NCBI RefSeq assembly: GCF_001613425.1
Contig: NZ_BDCI01000060.1
Coordinates: forward strand, 1-39,739
Direction of reading: 5' to 3'
DNA length: 39,739 bases
Origin: Nocardia vulneris
GTDB lineage: Bacteria > Actinomycetota > Actinomycetes > Mycobacteriales > Mycobacteriaceae
The notes beneath the pieces were generated by a model. The model was not told the origin of the DNA and did no database searches. It saw only the letters and a program-made list of their open reading frames with translations. This document shows, piece after piece, positions 39,586 through 39,739 of this stretch; position 1 is the first letter of the stretch; each line of letters starts with the position of its first letter. The position numbers and the translations under genes are program-made.

Positions 39586-39702
39586 GGTGATCCCTTTCTG
39601 AGGTCCGCAAGAGTTGGTCGGGGGCCCCACAAATTGAATCACGTGTCCTGGTGGGGGCCTGACACGGCGATGTCGTCCTGGCACGTCAAGGTGCTGAAAC
39701 GA

Positions 39703-39737
39703 CGATAGGGGACCCAGAATCTGGGTCCCCTATCGTG
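39703..39737. terminator. Perfect 17-bp-stem hairpin at the window end
   Basis: ACGATAGGGGACCCAGA and its exact reverse complement flank a single A (39720). It may end a transcript arriving from the right on the minus strand, or from the left; no T-tract follows within the window. Confidence 0.75.
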
Positions 39738-39739
39738 AA

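Overview
This is a high-GC actinobacterial chromosome segment, most likely Nocardia or a close mycolic-acid relative such as Rhodococcus. The assignment rests on the gene set: Lsr2, an F420-dependent (Ddn-type) nitroreductase, an EphD-type epoxide hydrolase/SDR fusion of 592 residues, a WS/DGAT acyltransferase, a close FabG3 (Rv2002-like) hydroxysteroid dehydrogenase, KstR-type operators, a LysG/LysE pair and many GTG/TTG or leaderless starts. No phage, transposase, CRISPR array or rRNA was seen. One tRNA gene with a CAT anticodon is present.

Left part (1-11.6 kb). After a gene-free stretch holding a long perfect-arm hairpin come a PpnP nucleoside phosphorylase and a tightly coupled catabolic operon (alpha/beta hydrolase, FAH-family enzyme, MBL-fold hydrolase). 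That operon is read away from a TetR gene, and two TetR operators of identical geometry lie between them. A secreted CAP-domain protein, a large STAND NTPase with ten 40-residue TPR units, an orphan ABC ATPase with a degenerate active site, and a second TetR regulator with its own palindrome follow. Next come a small hypothetical gene, the tRNA and the nitroreductase.

Middle part (11.6-22 kb). A quinone-oxidoreductase-type gene sits behind a MerR/SoxR-style promoter. Beside it is an unusual cassette: two membrane proteins with Cys/Gly/Ser(-His) tails, divergent from a GRDP-like cytosolic protein with a leaderless start. A lipid locus follows. The operon for a ferritin-like di-iron protein, a 2Fe-2S reductase and the EphD fusion is divergent from a WS/DGAT gene. 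An alpha/beta hydrolase, a MaoC hydratase and a FabG3-like dehydrogenase come next. Three 14-bp sites matching the KstR consensus TnnAACnnGTTnnA lie in these promoters, so the locus looks like an added branch of the steroid/cholesterol regulon.

Right part (22-39.7 kb). This part holds a YdcF protein, a secreted lipase, an FAD monooxygenase, CsbD, LysE/LysG, Lsr2, PaaX, an AidB-type acyl-CoA dehydrogenase divergent from an atypical crotonase, an AraC/MFS pair, a second crotonase and a class II UvrA paralogue. The UvrA linker carries a 21-bp minisatellite. The window ends with a TPR protein whose N-terminal 350 or so residues are RGG/FNRGG repeats, and then a perfect 17-bp-stem hairpin.

All calls come from reading the sequence; no database search was run. 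The best candidates for something undescribed are the Cys/Gly/Ser-tail membrane pair with its GRDP-like partner, the KstR-boxed lipid locus, the degenerate orphan ABC ATPase and the RGG-TPR protein.
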